From contig NZ_JAGTWY010000001.1 of assembly GCF_023657445.1 (NCBI RefSeq), positions 992,001 to 1,056,000 of the forward strand: 64,000 nucleotides of DNA, written 5' to 3'. The position numbers were made by a program, and so were the translations under genes. Positions 16,705-25,146 of this stretch are shown piece by piece. The stretch is from Marinobacter sediminum. GTDB taxonomy: Bacteria; Pseudomonadota; Gammaproteobacteria; Pseudomonadales; Oleiphilaceae. Numbering within the stretch: position 1 is the stretch's first letter; every line of letters begins with the position of its first letter. The notes beneath the pieces were generated by a model. The model ran no database searches. It was not told the origin of the DNA and saw only the letters and a list, made by a program, of their open reading frames with translations.

Positions 16705-19302
16705 ATGAACACTGAATACCGTAAATCCCTTCCGGGCACCGACCTGGACTATTTCGATACCCGTCAGGCGGTGGAAGACATCCAGTCTGGCGCCTACGAT
16801 AAACTCCCGTACACCTCCAAAATCCTGGCTGAGCAGCTGGTTCGCCGCTGCGACCCGGCGACGCTGACGGATTCACTGAAGCAGCTGATCGAACGCAAAC
16901 GCGATCTCGACTTCCCGTGGTATCCGGCCCGCGTGGTTTGCCACGATATCCTGGGCCAGACGGCACTGGTCGATCTCGCTGGCCTGCGTGATGCGATTGC
17001 GGAGAAGGGCGGTGACCCGGCCAAGGTCAATCCGGTCGTTCCCACCCAGCTGATCGTGGATCACTCCCTGGCGGTAGAGCATGCCGGTTTCGAGAAAGAT
17101 GCGTTCGAGAAGAACCGTCAGATCGAAGATCGCCGCAATGACGACCGTTTCCACTTCATCAACTGGACCAAGACCGCGTTCAAGAATGTGGACGTGATTC
17201 CCCCCGGCAACGGCATCATGCACCAGATCAACCTGGAAAAGATGTCTCCGGTGGTTCAGAGCCGTGATGGAGTGGCTTTCCCGGATACCTGCGTAGGTAC
17301 CGATAGCCACACCCCGATGGTCGATGCCCTGGGCGTCATTTCAGTTGGCGTCGGCGGTCTGGAAGCCGAGAGCGTTATGCTTGGCCGTGCCTCCATGATG
17401 CGCCTGCCGGACATCGTCGGTGTGGAACTGACCGGTAAACTGCAGCCGGGTATCACCAGTACCGATATGGTCCTGGCTATCACCGAATTCCTGCGTAAGG
17501 AAAGAGTGGTAGGCGCCTACCTGGAATTCTATGGCGAAGGCGCCGACAGTCTCAGCGTGGGCGACCGTGCTACCATCTCCAACATGACTCCGGAGTATGG
17601 TGCCACCGCGGCCATGTTCTATATCGACGGCCAGACCATCGATTACCTGAAGCTGACCGGTCGTGAAGATGATCAGGTCGCGCTGGTCGAAAACTTCGCC
17701 AAAGAAACCGGCCTCTGGGCAGACAGCATGAAAAACGCCGAATACGAGCGCGTTCTGAAGTTTGACCTGTCCAAGGTATCCCGAACCCTGGCCGGCCCCT
17801 CGAACCCCCATGCACACCTGCCGACGTCCGAGCTGGCAGAGCGCGGCATTGCCGGTGAATGGGAGCAGGAAGAGGGCAAGATGCCGGACGGCGCGTGCAT
17901 CATCGCCGCCATCACCAGCTGCACCAACACCAGCAACCCCCGCAACATGGTTGCTGCAGGCCTGATCGCCCGCAACGCCAACAAGCTGGGGCTGACCCGT
18001 AAGCCCTGGGTTAAAACCTCCCTGGCACCGGGCTCCAAGACGGTGAAAATGTACCTGGAAGAAGCCAAACTGATGCCGGAGCTGGAACAACTCGGGTTCG
18101 GTGTGGTGGCCTTTGCCTGCACCACGTGTAACGGTATGAGCGGCGCGCTGGACCCCGAAATCCAGAAGGAAATTGTCGACCGGGATCTGTACTCCACCGC
18201 CGTGCTTTCCGGTAACCGGAACTTTGACGGCCGGATTCACCCCTACGCCAAGCAGGCGTTCCTGGCGTCGCCGCCGCTGGTTGTCGCCTACGCCATCGCC
18301 GGCACGATTCGCTTCGACATCGAGAAGGATGCTCTGGGCTACGACAAAGACGGCAATCCCGTCACCCTGAAGGACATCTGGCCAGACGACGCGGAAATCG
18401 ATGCTATCGTGAAATCCAGCGTGAAGCCGGAACAGTTCCGTAGCACCTATATCCCGATGTTCGACATTACCCGGGATGCTCAGGCCAACACCAACCCGCT
18501 GTACGAGTGGCGCCCGCAGAGCACTTATATCCGCCGCCCGCCTTACTGGGAAGGTGGCATGGTGGGCGAGAAAGCCCTCAAGGGTATGCGTCCTCTGGCG
18601 GTGTTGCCGGATAACATCACCACAGATCACCTGTCGCCATCCAACGCCATCCTGATGAACAGTGCGTCCGGTGAATACCTGCACAAAATGGGCGTGCCGG
18701 AGGAAGACTTTAACTCCTACGCTACGCACCGGGGCGACCACCTGACGGCCCAGCGAGCCACCTTCGCCAACCCGAAACTGTTCAACGAAATGGTTCGGGA
18801 TGAAAACGACAACGTGAAGCAGGGCTCGCTGGCGCGGATCGAGCCGGAAGGCAAGGTCACCCGCATGTGGGAAGCTATTGAAACCTACATGGAGCGCAAA
18901 CAGCCGCTGATCATCATCGCCGGCGCCGACTACGGTCAGGGTTCTTCCCGTGACTGGGCGGCGAAGGGCGTCGCTCTGGCCGGTGTTGAGGCGATTGTGG
19001 CTGAAGGCTTTGAGCGGATTCATCGTACCAACCTGGTAGGTATGGGCGTGATGCCCCTGCAGTTCGAGGAAGGCACCACCCGCCAGACTCTGGCCCTCGA
19101 CGGCACCGAAACCTACGACGTAGAAGGCACTCCGGCGCCCGGCGCCAAGCTGACGCTGGTTATCCACCGAAAGAATGACAGCACCGAACATGTGCCAGTC
19201 ATCTGCCGTCTGGATACCGCTGAAGAAGTCTCCATCTACAGCGCAGGCGGCGTGCTGCAGCGTTTTGCAGAGGATTTCCTGCAATCGGAAGGTGCCGCAT
19301 GA
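16705..19302 (+). CDS. acnD: Fe-S 2-methylcitrate dehydratase
   Basis: 865 residues of the aconitase A family. The 4Fe-4S ligands are visible as Cys406 (ITSCTNTSNPRN) and Cys472/Cys475 (CTTCNG); the GTDSHTPMVDALG and GADYGQGSSRDWAAKG substrate blocks are present. The N-terminus (NTEYRKSLPGTDLDYFD) and the linkage to prpF mark it as AcnD, which dehydrates 2-methylcitrate to a 2-methylaconitate isomer that PrpF must convert. The ribosome site is weak (ACGAG). Its stop overlaps the prpF start as ATGA. Confidence 0.95.
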   Translation: MNTEYRKSLPGTDLDYFDTRQAVEDIQSGAYDKLPYTSKILAEQLVRRCDPATLTDSLKQLIERKRDLDFPWYPARVVCHDILGQTALVDLAGLRDAIAEKGGDPAKVNPVVPTQLIVDHSLAVEHAGFEKDAFEKNRQIEDRRNDDRFHFINWTKTAFKNVDVIPPGNGIMHQINLEKMSPVVQSRDGVAFPDTCVGTDSHTPMVDALGVISVGVGGLEAESVMLGRASMMRLPDIVGVELTGKLQPGITSTDMVLAITEFLRKERVVGAYLEFYGEGADSLSVGDRATISNMTPEYGATAAMFYIDGQTIDYLKLTGREDDQVALVENFAKETGLWADSMKNAEYERVLKFDLSKVSRTLAGPSNPHAHLPTSELAERGIAGEWEQEEGKMPDGACIIAAITSCTNTSNPRNMVAAGLIARNANKLGLTRKPWVKTSLAPGSKTVKMYLEEAKLMPELEQLGFGVVAFACTTCNGMSGALDPEIQKEIVDRDLYSTAVLSGNRNFDGRIHPYAKQAFLASPPLVVAYAIAGTIRFDIEKDALGYDKDGNPVTLKDIWPDDAEIDAIVKSSVKPEQFRSTYIPMFDITRDAQANTNPLYEWRPQSTYIRRPPYWEGGMVGEKALKGMRPLAVLPDNITTDHLSPSNAILMNSASGEYLHKMGVPEEDFNSYATHRGDHLTAQRATFANPKLFNEMVRDENDNVKQGSLARIEPEGKVTRMWEAIETYMERKQPLIIIAGADYGQGSSRDWAAKGVALAGVEAIVAEGFERIHRTNLVGMGVMPLQFEEGTTRQTLALDGTETYDVEGTPAPGAKLTLVIHRKNDSTEHVPVICRLDTAEEVSIYSAGGVLQRFAEDFLQSEGAA

Positions 19303-20498
19303 CACATGTAGCGCAAATCAAAGTGCCTGCCACCTACCTGCGTGGCGGCACCAGCAAAGGCGTGTTTTTCCGGCTGCAGGACCTGCCGGAAACCGCCCAG
19401 GTCCCGGGTGAAGCCCGGGACAAGTTGCTGCTGCGCGTGATCGGCAGCCCCGATCCCTACCAGAAGCAAACCGATGGCATGGGGGGCGCGACCTCCAGTA
19501 CCAGCAAGACAGTGATTCTGGCGGCGCCGACGCAGCCGGATCACGATGTGGACTATCTGTTTGGCCAGGTTTCCATCGACAAGCCGTTTGTCGACTGGAG
19601 CGGTAACTGCGGCAACCTGACGGCAGCGGTTGGCGCGTTCGCCATAAACGGTGGCTTTGTCGCCAGGGATCGTATCCCGGAAAACGGCACCTGTACTGTC
19701 CGGATCTGGCAGGCCAATATCCGGAAAACCATTGTTGCCCATGTGCCCATCACCAACGGTGAGGTGCAGGAAACCGGCGATTTCGAGCTGGACGGCGTTA
19801 CCTTCCCGGCTGCGGAAGTGCAGGTGGAATTCATGGATCCCGCCGACGGCGAAGGTTCCATGTTCCCGACCCGTAACCTGGTAGACGATCTGGAAGTGCC
19901 CGGTGTGGGCACGCTGAAAGCCACCATGATCAACGCCGGCATTCCCACCATCTTCGTCAACGCCGAAGACATCGGGTACAAGGGAACGGAGTTGCAGGAT
20001 GACATCAACAGCGATCCGAAAGCCCTGGCAATGTTCGAGACCATCCGTGCCCACGGTGCGGTGAAAATGGGGTTGATCCAGAATGTCGAGGAGGCTGCCA
20101 GCCGCCAGCACACGCCGAAAGTGGCGTTCGTGGCGAAACCTTCGGACTATGTCGCCTCAAGCGGCAAGAGCATCGGGTCAGGGGATGTGGACGTACTGGT
20201 CCGGGCACTTTCCATGGGCAAGCTTCACCACGCCATGATGGGTACCGCAGCCGTGGCCATTGCGACTGCTTCGGCCGTTCCCGGAACTCTGGTGAATCTC
20301 GCCGCTGGCGGCGGAGACCGAACCCATGTCACCTTCGGGCATCCGTCCGGCACTTTGCGGGTTGGTGCGGAAGCACAAGAAGTGGATGGCCAGTGGACGG
20401 CAACCAAAGCCATTATGAGTCGCAGTGCGCGAGTTTTGATGGAAGGCTGGGTGAGGGTGCCTGGCGAAATTGCCTATCTGGCTCAGCGCGGCGGATAG
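19299..20498 (+). CDS. prpF: 2-Methylaconitate isomerase
   Basis: 399 residues of the PrpF/DAP-epimerase-like fold. Motifs at both half-domains are present: YLRGGTSKGVFF near the start, DPYQKQTDGMGGATSSTSK, DWSGNCGNL and the C-terminal GHPSGTLRVGAE. It moves the double bond of the AcnD product to give the isomer that normal aconitase can hydrate. It overlaps acnD by 4 bases and closes the operon before a strong terminator. Confidence 0.95.
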   Translation: MTHVAQIKVPATYLRGGTSKGVFFRLQDLPETAQVPGEARDKLLLRVIGSPDPYQKQTDGMGGATSSTSKTVILAAPTQPDHDVDYLFGQVSIDKPFVDWSGNCGNLTAAVGAFAINGGFVARDRIPENGTCTVRIWQANIRKTIVAHVPITNGEVQETGDFELDGVTFPAAEVQVEFMDPADGEGSMFPTRNLVDDLEVPGVGTLKATMINAGIPTIFVNAEDIGYKGTELQDDINSDPKALAMFETIRAHGAVKMGLIQNVEEAASRQHTPKVAFVAKPSDYVASSGKSIGSGDVDVLVRALSMGKLHHAMMGTAAVAIATASAVPGTLVNLAAGGGDRTHVTFGHPSGTLRVGAEAQEVDGQWTATKAIMSRSARVLMEGWVRVPGEIAYLAQRGG

Positions 20499-20536
20499 TT
20501 TACCTATTGACAATGCCCACAATTGGTTTCGGCCCG

Positions 20537-20566
20537 AAACGCCCGGCTCATTGCACCGGGCGTTTT
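20537..20566 (+). terminator. Rho-independent terminator of the prp operon
   Basis: Stem AAACGCCCGG / CCGGGCGTTT (20537-20546 and 20556-20565) with loop CTCATTGCA, ending in a short T-run. It lies 38 bases after the prpF stop. Confidence 0.85.
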
Positions 20567-20663
20567 CTATTATGGGGGCAAGAAACGATCGCCGCCTGCT
20601 GGCAGGAAGTTGGCAGAAGGTCAGGTTCACTTAATTACTCTTAGAGATTTTAGGTCACGCAGA

Positions 20664-20680
20664 CGTCAAAATTATTTACA
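20664..20680 (+). promoter_or_regulatory. PrsR-type dyad site A (proposed)
   Basis: CGTCAA-N5-TTTACA. It matches the TGTCAG-N5-TTTACA pattern at 10 of 12 positions. It is the most distant of three copies before the PEP-CTERM gene at 21194. Confidence 0.4.
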
Positions 20681-20812
20681 TTGTTTAGGGTAAAGGGGTT
20701 GATACTTGAAAGTCACCATATGGTTATATGTTTTAAATTTTCTCTGGAAAGTTATTGTATCAAATGGGGCACGGGGCTGACTTGGATTATTGGCAGGGGC
20801 ATTAAGTCAAAG

Positions 20813-20829
20813 TGTAAAGCGCTCTGACA
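20813..20829 (-). promoter_or_regulatory. PrsR-type dyad site B (proposed)
   Basis: On the plus strand TGTAAA-N5-CTGACA; on the minus strand it reads TGTCAG-N5-TTTACA, a full match to the site before the second PEP-CTERM gene, including two more flanking bases (TA before TGTCAG). It is about 300 bases upstream of the expected start of transcription. Confidence 0.5.
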
Positions 20830-21025
20830 TAGTGTCTGGTCGTTGTTCTCTTTTCGTTGTTCTGCTTTCCTTTCATCTCCCAAAAATAAGCGCCATCGAG
20901 GATTTCTCGCGATTTCAGTGAGCTATAACAGCGCTTTTCGGATGAGTCTTTGATGAGCCGTCGAATCTCACTTCCTGCCAACGATCGTGTGACGCCTGCA
21001 ATAGGCACTCTAGGGGGGAGGGCAA

Positions 21026-21042
21026 TGTCGAAAGTATTTACA
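21026..21042 (+). promoter_or_regulatory. PrsR-type dyad site C (proposed)
   Basis: TGTCGA-N5-TTTACA, matching at 10 of 12 positions. Its centre is about 98 bases before the expected sigma-54 transcription start, a usual distance for an activator site and close to that of the single site before the second PEP-CTERM gene (about 87). Confidence 0.5.
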
Positions 21043-21105
21043 CCTGAATCCGGGCGCTTGTTCTAAAATTCTACAATACCATGAAAATAAAAGAAAAAAG
21101 TTTAA

Positions 21106-21121
21106 TGGCCCAAATCCTGCT
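21106..21121 (+). promoter_or_regulatory. Sigma-54 promoter of the first PEP-CTERM gene
   Basis: TGGCCC-N5-CTGCT has GG (21107-21108) and GC (21119-21120) exactly 10 bases apart, the invariant -24/-12 spacing. The consensus is TGGCAC-N5-TTGC. An A-rich tract lies just upstream. The gene's ATG is 73 bases further on. Confidence 0.65.
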
Positions 21122-21193
21122 TAGAGTGTTAGTAACGTTGATTGGGTTTCCGAATTTCAACAGTCAGCGCCCAAAGTCTAAGGAGAGATCAAA

Positions 21194-22027
21194 ATGAACA
21201 CCGTACTCAAAAGAACCCTTCTATCATCTCTTGTCGTGCCATTTGCACTGGTCGCTCAGTCTGCCAGCGCTGTTATGATTACCGATTGGGGATATACTGT
21301 TGACAGCGCCTTCGATAATGCGACTTTTACTGCCGCAGACGGTGTTAATGATGGCACTCAATCTGTTGGCACCAATGAAATATCATGGGGAGGCACTGAT
21401 GCTGACGATCGGTCATCCGTTGCGATCACCAACGTTTCTGCAGCAAGTGGCTTAATTACCAACTTAGGAGCTGTTGACGGTGGCGTATTTACCCATACCA
21501 ATAACTCGATCAATGCCGACTATGTTGCGCTGACTGGCTTCGATCTCACTTCAACTTTGACGTTAGATCCTGCTGTTCCTGACCTTCCGTCTCTTGGCCC
21601 GACATCTATTACCTTCCTGAGCTTCTTTAGCGAAACGTACAATAAAGATGACGCTGCAGATTGTGGTTTTCCATCAACCTCTGCGTGTGATGACATTTTC
21701 ACCATAGACAATTTTGATGACCTGAATGCTGTAGATAACGGTTCAGGCGGATTCGAGTTCGCTCAGTCATTCGTTATTGGTGAATACGAGTATACGGTAT
21801 TCCTCTCGGTGCTTGGTCTCACAACTCTGGACGACGCCACCTGTGAGGAAGCAAATGCTACAAAAGGATGCGTTGGTCTTCTGACTCAAGAGAACTCGGT
21901 TAACAACTTCGATACAGAGTTCCGGATCGCGGCTAAAAAGGTACCTGAGCCAGGCACCTTGGCGCTGCTGGGCATGGGCCTCGCCGGACTTGGTCTGTCA
22001 CGCAGGAAAAAAGCTGCGAAGTCATAA
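21194..22027 (+). CDS. PEP-CTERM protein, THxN-like
   Basis: 277 residues: signal peptide (to about residue 26, QSASA), an acidic, Asp/Asn/Thr-rich body with THTNNSI near residue 99 (the mark of a THxN PEP-CTERM family), and a C-terminal sorting tail VPEPGTLALLGMGLAGLGLS followed by RRKKAAKS. The tail is the signal cut by exosortase. It is exported and probably released or surface-linked; molecular role unknown. The ribosome site AAGGAGA precedes the ATG. Transcription by sigma-54 is predicted from the promoter and three dyad sites upstream. Confidence 0.92.
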   Translation: MNTVLKRTLLSSLVVPFALVAQSASAVMITDWGYTVDSAFDNATFTAADGVNDGTQSVGTNEISWGGTDADDRSSVAITNVSAASGLITNLGAVDGGVFTHTNNSINADYVALTGFDLTSTLTLDPAVPDLPSLGPTSITFLSFFSETYNKDDAADCGFPSTSACDDIFTIDNFDDLNAVDNGSGGFEFAQSFVIGEYEYTVFLSVLGLTTLDDATCEEANATKGCVGLLTQENSVNNFDTEFRIAAKKVPEPGTLALLGMGLAGLGLSRRKKAAKS

Positions 22028-22067
22028 CGTTTGATCAGTCATCACGTTCAGATGGCAGTGTTGATAA

Positions 22068-22097
22068 AAAAGCCCCCGCCCAGAAGCGGGGGCTTTT
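22068..22097 (+). terminator. Rho-independent terminator after the first PEP-CTERM gene
   Basis: Stem GCCCCCGC / GCGGGGGC, extended by AAAA/TTTT, with loop CCAGAA. It lies 41 bases after the stop codon. Confidence 0.9.
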
Positions 22098-22187
22098 CAG
22101 TTTTAGCTCTTACCTAAATCCAAAGTACTGAGGGCAATTCAGAATCGCTCAGATGCTCGGGGCGAAGCAACTAAACTGGCTTTCGTT

Positions 22188-23000
22188 TTAGTCAGTATTT
22201 GGCCTCGCTGGCAGGTACCGACCTGCATCGGTAATCAGCGACCAGACATCCGGGCGGCGCTTCTTTATGCCTGCAATCAGTGATGCGGCTTCGGTGAAGG
22301 CAGGCCGTCGGAGGCCATGGTACTCCAGTACGGGGCCCACATGATCAAATTGCACGCCAAATCGCTTTAGCAGGCGCAGCTGTGCCGGCTCCATAACCGC
22401 CATCCAGTGGGTTATGCCATGTTTGACCGACATCTGGAGAATGGCAGTGAAAAGCCCCAGGCTGATATACGGCACGGCGCGTTTGCCCTTTTCCGAATCT
22501 TTATAGCAAGCCATCTCACTGATCCCGGAGACTGATTGTTCCTCATTGAGGCGCCGCCGAAACTCCCGGCTTACCGCCATCCGGGATATTTCTGCGACCT
22601 GTTCACGGCGTGCGCCTGCAATTGCGTCCTGTGCGCGCTGGTTCATCCGATGGACGCACGGGCCTTCCATGGGAAATTCGGACTGTTCCGGATTATCACC
22701 CGCCATAACGAGACGAACGGCTGCGACGCTGTGTCCTGTTTTCCGGTGTCGGATTAAAGCGTGTGCCGATCGCGAATCGTATGCATCGTGCTCGCGTTTA
22801 TCGATGAAGCAATTGGGGTCCTCGAAAGGCCGGTCAATGCAATAAACCTGATACCGAACTTCGAAGACCTCGTTAATCGCCTCTGGAGAGGTCGCCAACT
22901 CTACGCTGAATACCGAGTTGAAAATGGTGCTGACATCTTCCTGATGTTGTTGGCTTTTTGTGCTTCCTGTTTCATGCTGAAGAGAAAAATCTCTGCGCAT
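22188..23000 (-). CDS. PEP-CTERM/exosortase-associated acyltransferase
   Basis: 270 residues of the GNAT-fold group related to acyl-homoserine-lactone synthases (TIGR03694-like). Seen: FEVRYQVYCIDRPFEDPNCF near the N-terminus, the VAAVRLVM strand, and the EISRMAVSREFRRR acyl-CoA region. The family occurs in genomes with exosortase systems; its product is unknown. An AGGA ribosome site lies 8 bases before the ATG. It is convergent with the PEP-CTERM gene and separated from the flavin oxidase gene by 118 bases on the same strand. Confidence 0.88.
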   Translation of the reverse strand: MRRDFSLQHETGSTKSQQHQEDVSTIFNSVFSVELATSPEAINEVFEVRYQVYCIDRPFEDPNCFIDKREHDAYDSRSAHALIRHRKTGHSVAAVRLVMAGDNPEQSEFPMEGPCVHRMNQRAQDAIAGARREQVAEISRMAVSREFRRRLNEEQSVSGISEMACYKDSEKGKRAVPYISLGLFTAILQMSVKHGITHWMAVMEPAQLRLLKRFGVQFDHVGPVLEYHGLRRPAFTEAASLIAGIKKRRPDVWSLITDAGRYLPARPNTD

Positions 23001-23118
23001 TGTTAGGTCCTCATTCGTCCCTGTTCAGGGAGCTGTTATAGCGATAGTCGCAGTGAAAAAAAGCACCGCCTTAACTTGAACGGACGGCGTACTACGGGTG
23101 TATCGAGGCTACAGCTCA

Positions 23119-24741
23119 TCAGACCTCGGAATGCTTGACTCTGGGCACGTAACGTCCGGGCGCCAGGATGAAGTTGGGGTCAACGGCAGCTTTCAGCTGA
23201 CTGGTGAGTCTTGAGAAAGCGGAATCGCCGGTATTCAGGGCGCCCATTCCGTCGATGTTGAGGCGGTAGGGCAGAAAGCCCTCTTGTTGCCCCGCGTTGA
23301 ACAATGCTCGATAACAGTCGTTGGCCCGTGCTGTTGCGTCTGCGTCCCCGCGATCAAAGAGCAGGGGAACGGTAGAGTCGAAGCAGCGATCGTTTACTGT
23401 GGTCAACGTGATTAGCGGATTGACACCGTACTGCGGGCATATTCTTTCAATCATATCGATATAGCGGCGAACGTCTTTTCCACGTATCGGAACCAGCGGC
23501 GCAAACCATATGAGTCCGCAGCCATCGCGTGCGGGATTTTTTGGTCGTCCGGTATCGGGCAGGCTGCCTGATCGCCAATAGGCCAGCGACAGCGCGACAT
23601 CATTGGGTGTGCCATGCATGATTTCCAGTGCGCCGGAGAGCGTATCCGCCATGCCCTTAACCCGTGTTGCCAGCCTACCGGGCAGTACGCGGGCAATGGT
23701 GCGTGCCATGTCAACTTTTCGCTGATTGATAAAAACGAGACGGTCGGTCACTGGGCCGAGAAGCCGCCGTAGTGTGCGTCGGGCCGCTCGGGCTACCTCC
23801 TTTGTCGCATAAATTGCACCAACCCCGCTCCAAGCAGGAACGCCATATCTGTAAGCAAGACTTTCGACTTCGTGGCTGGGTAAAACCCCGTCAACGGCCT
23901 TGTCTTCAGGGAAGGGCGTCATCATCGAGAGCATGCGTTGGCTGTTAAGCAGGTTGATCGCTGCTACCGAACCACCAAGCGCTCGCAACACGGCCCTGAC
24001 GGTGGGCACCAGCGCCTCCAGTCTGGCGTCATCTTTTGTGGAAAAGAAAAACGCAGTTACGGTTTCGGGAATCGGTGCAAGGGCGATGGTCATATTCACA
24101 ACCACGCCGAAATTCCCTTGGCTGAAAAGCCCGTCGAGATAAGGGCCGACGCCCCATTTGAAAAGCCCGTCTACTTCCGTACCGCCAAGTTCGCTGAGCG
24201 GCGTCTGGTAAAGGGTACCATCGGGCATGATCGCTTCAATCTTTGTCACCGCGGAAAAATGGTCCGTAATCGGCGTGATGCCGTAGCCACGCTCAAGCGC
24301 GTTGCCAAGAATGCTGCATGTGGGCCCCGCGCCGGTCACAGGAACGAGGTAGTCGCCATCATGGTGATCGAGGAAGTCCCTCAGGGCGCCTTGGGTTACG
24401 CCGGGCCCTACAGTAACAACGCCCATTTCGGGATCAAAATCAGAAATACGGTTAAGCCGGCTAAGATCAAGGATAACGCAGCCGTCCTCAACCGGGTTGG
24501 CACTGCCGTAGCCCCAGTTATTGCCTGTGCTCACGGGATAGATGGCAACTTGCCACCGTTGCGCGATTTTCAGAACCGCTGCGACCTGCTCTTGGTTGTC
24601 TGGGCGAAGCACAGCCGGAATAGAACGCTTCGTTCCTATTGTGGAGGCGCCAAAATCTGCTGCGCCAGCCGCGACTATCCCGGAATCACCCAGGATAGCG
24701 GCCCATTCGGCAATGGCAGACTCAGTAGAAGTGCTATTCAC
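23119..24741 (-). CDS. FAD-linked oxidase (4-cresol dehydrogenase/vanillyl-alcohol oxidase type)
   Basis: About 540 residues. An N-terminal PCMH-type FAD domain (YPVSTGNNWGYGSANP, GVTVGPGVTQGAL, ILGNALERGYGITPITDH) and a C-terminal part ending FILAPGRYVPR fit the vanillyl-alcohol oxidase and cresol dehydrogenase group, which oxidise para-substituted phenols. The substrate here is unknown. The start is uncertain: a TTG at 24753 lacks a ribosome site, while the GTG at 24741 has GGAA just upstream. It may share a transcript with the acyltransferase downstream of it. Confidence 0.8.
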   Translation of the reverse strand: MNSTSTESAIAEWAAILGDSGIVAAGAADFGASTIGTKRSIPAVLRPDNQEQVAAVLKIAQRWQVAIYPVSTGNNWGYGSANPVEDGCVILDLSRLNRISDFDPEMGVVTVGPGVTQGALRDFLDHHDGDYLVPVTGAGPTCSILGNALERGYGITPITDHFSAVTKIEAIMPDGTLYQTPLSELGGTEVDGLFKWGVGPYLDGLFSQGNFGVVVNMTIALAPIPETVTAFFFSTKDDARLEALVPTVRAVLRALGGSVAAINLLNSQRMLSMMTPFPEDKAVDGVLPSHEVESLAYRYGVPAWSGVGAIYATKEVARAARRTLRRLLGPVTDRLVFINQRKVDMARTIARVLPGRLATRVKGMADTLSGALEIMHGTPNDVALSLAYWRSGSLPDTGRPKNPARDGCGLIWFAPLVPIRGKDVRRYIDMIERICPQYGVNPLITLTTVNDRCFDSTVPLLFDRGDADATARANDCYRALFNAGQQEGFLPYRLNIDGMGALNTGDSAFSRLTSQLKAAVDPNFILAPGRYVPRVKHSEV

Positions 24742-24753
24742 TGGCGTTTCCAA

Positions 24754-25146
24754 GGTTTATCAAAGAATTGATGAATACGTCGTTAAGGCTTGCTGACAGG
24801 TTGTTCATCAATGGCGCAGAATTATAGGCTCGTTAGCGCACGATTAACTATATTGTAGCATTACGGCTTTGAAAACGATTTGAGTGAGAGAACTGAGTTG
24901 CAAACAAACAGTTGAAGTGAAATTAGAGAAATACGGCGGGACCTATTTATTAAAACAAATTAACTTAGTTTGCGTTATAACTTATCAATGAGAGTAATTT
25001 GGAGCCGTTCAGCTGATCTGAAATTATATAAGTTATTGAAACAATTAAGCGTTGTTCTTTTTTGATACTCAGCATTAAGGATTGCCTGCACCAAACCTTG
25101 AGCTAGGTTCGGGCAGCACGAAAAGAGACACTTTGGAGCTCTTGCT
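24754..25146. other. AT-rich intergenic region before prpD
   Basis: About 390 bases, distinctly AT-rich, between divergent genes. It has no gene I can support. TTATTG-N3-CAATTA at 25033-25047 resembles the prp operator but with one base less between the arms, so I do not claim it as a site. Confidence 0.5.

Larger units (their letters stand above)
20567..21193. other. Long AT-rich regulatory region before the first PEP-CTERM gene
   Basis: About 630 bases with no gene I can support; the only frame of note is a 68-codon minus-strand frame with no recognisable features. The region is AT-rich compared with its surroundings. It holds three copies of a shared dyad and a sigma-54 promoter, listed separately, so most of it is best read as control DNA. 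Confidence 0.6.

Noticed and set aside
17341..19305. Long minus-strand open frame (654 codons) opposite acnD
   Set aside because: It is the antisense of a well-conserved gene in a GC-rich region; the translation has no recognisable domain and no ribosome site.
20802..21008. 68-codon minus-strand frame in the region before the first PEP-CTERM gene
   Set aside because: No ribosome site, no recognisable features, and it overlaps a proposed regulatory site.
25033..25047. TTATTG-N3-CAATTA before prpD as a prp operator
   Set aside because: The spacer is one base shorter than in the prp operators, and the region is AT-rich enough for chance matches.
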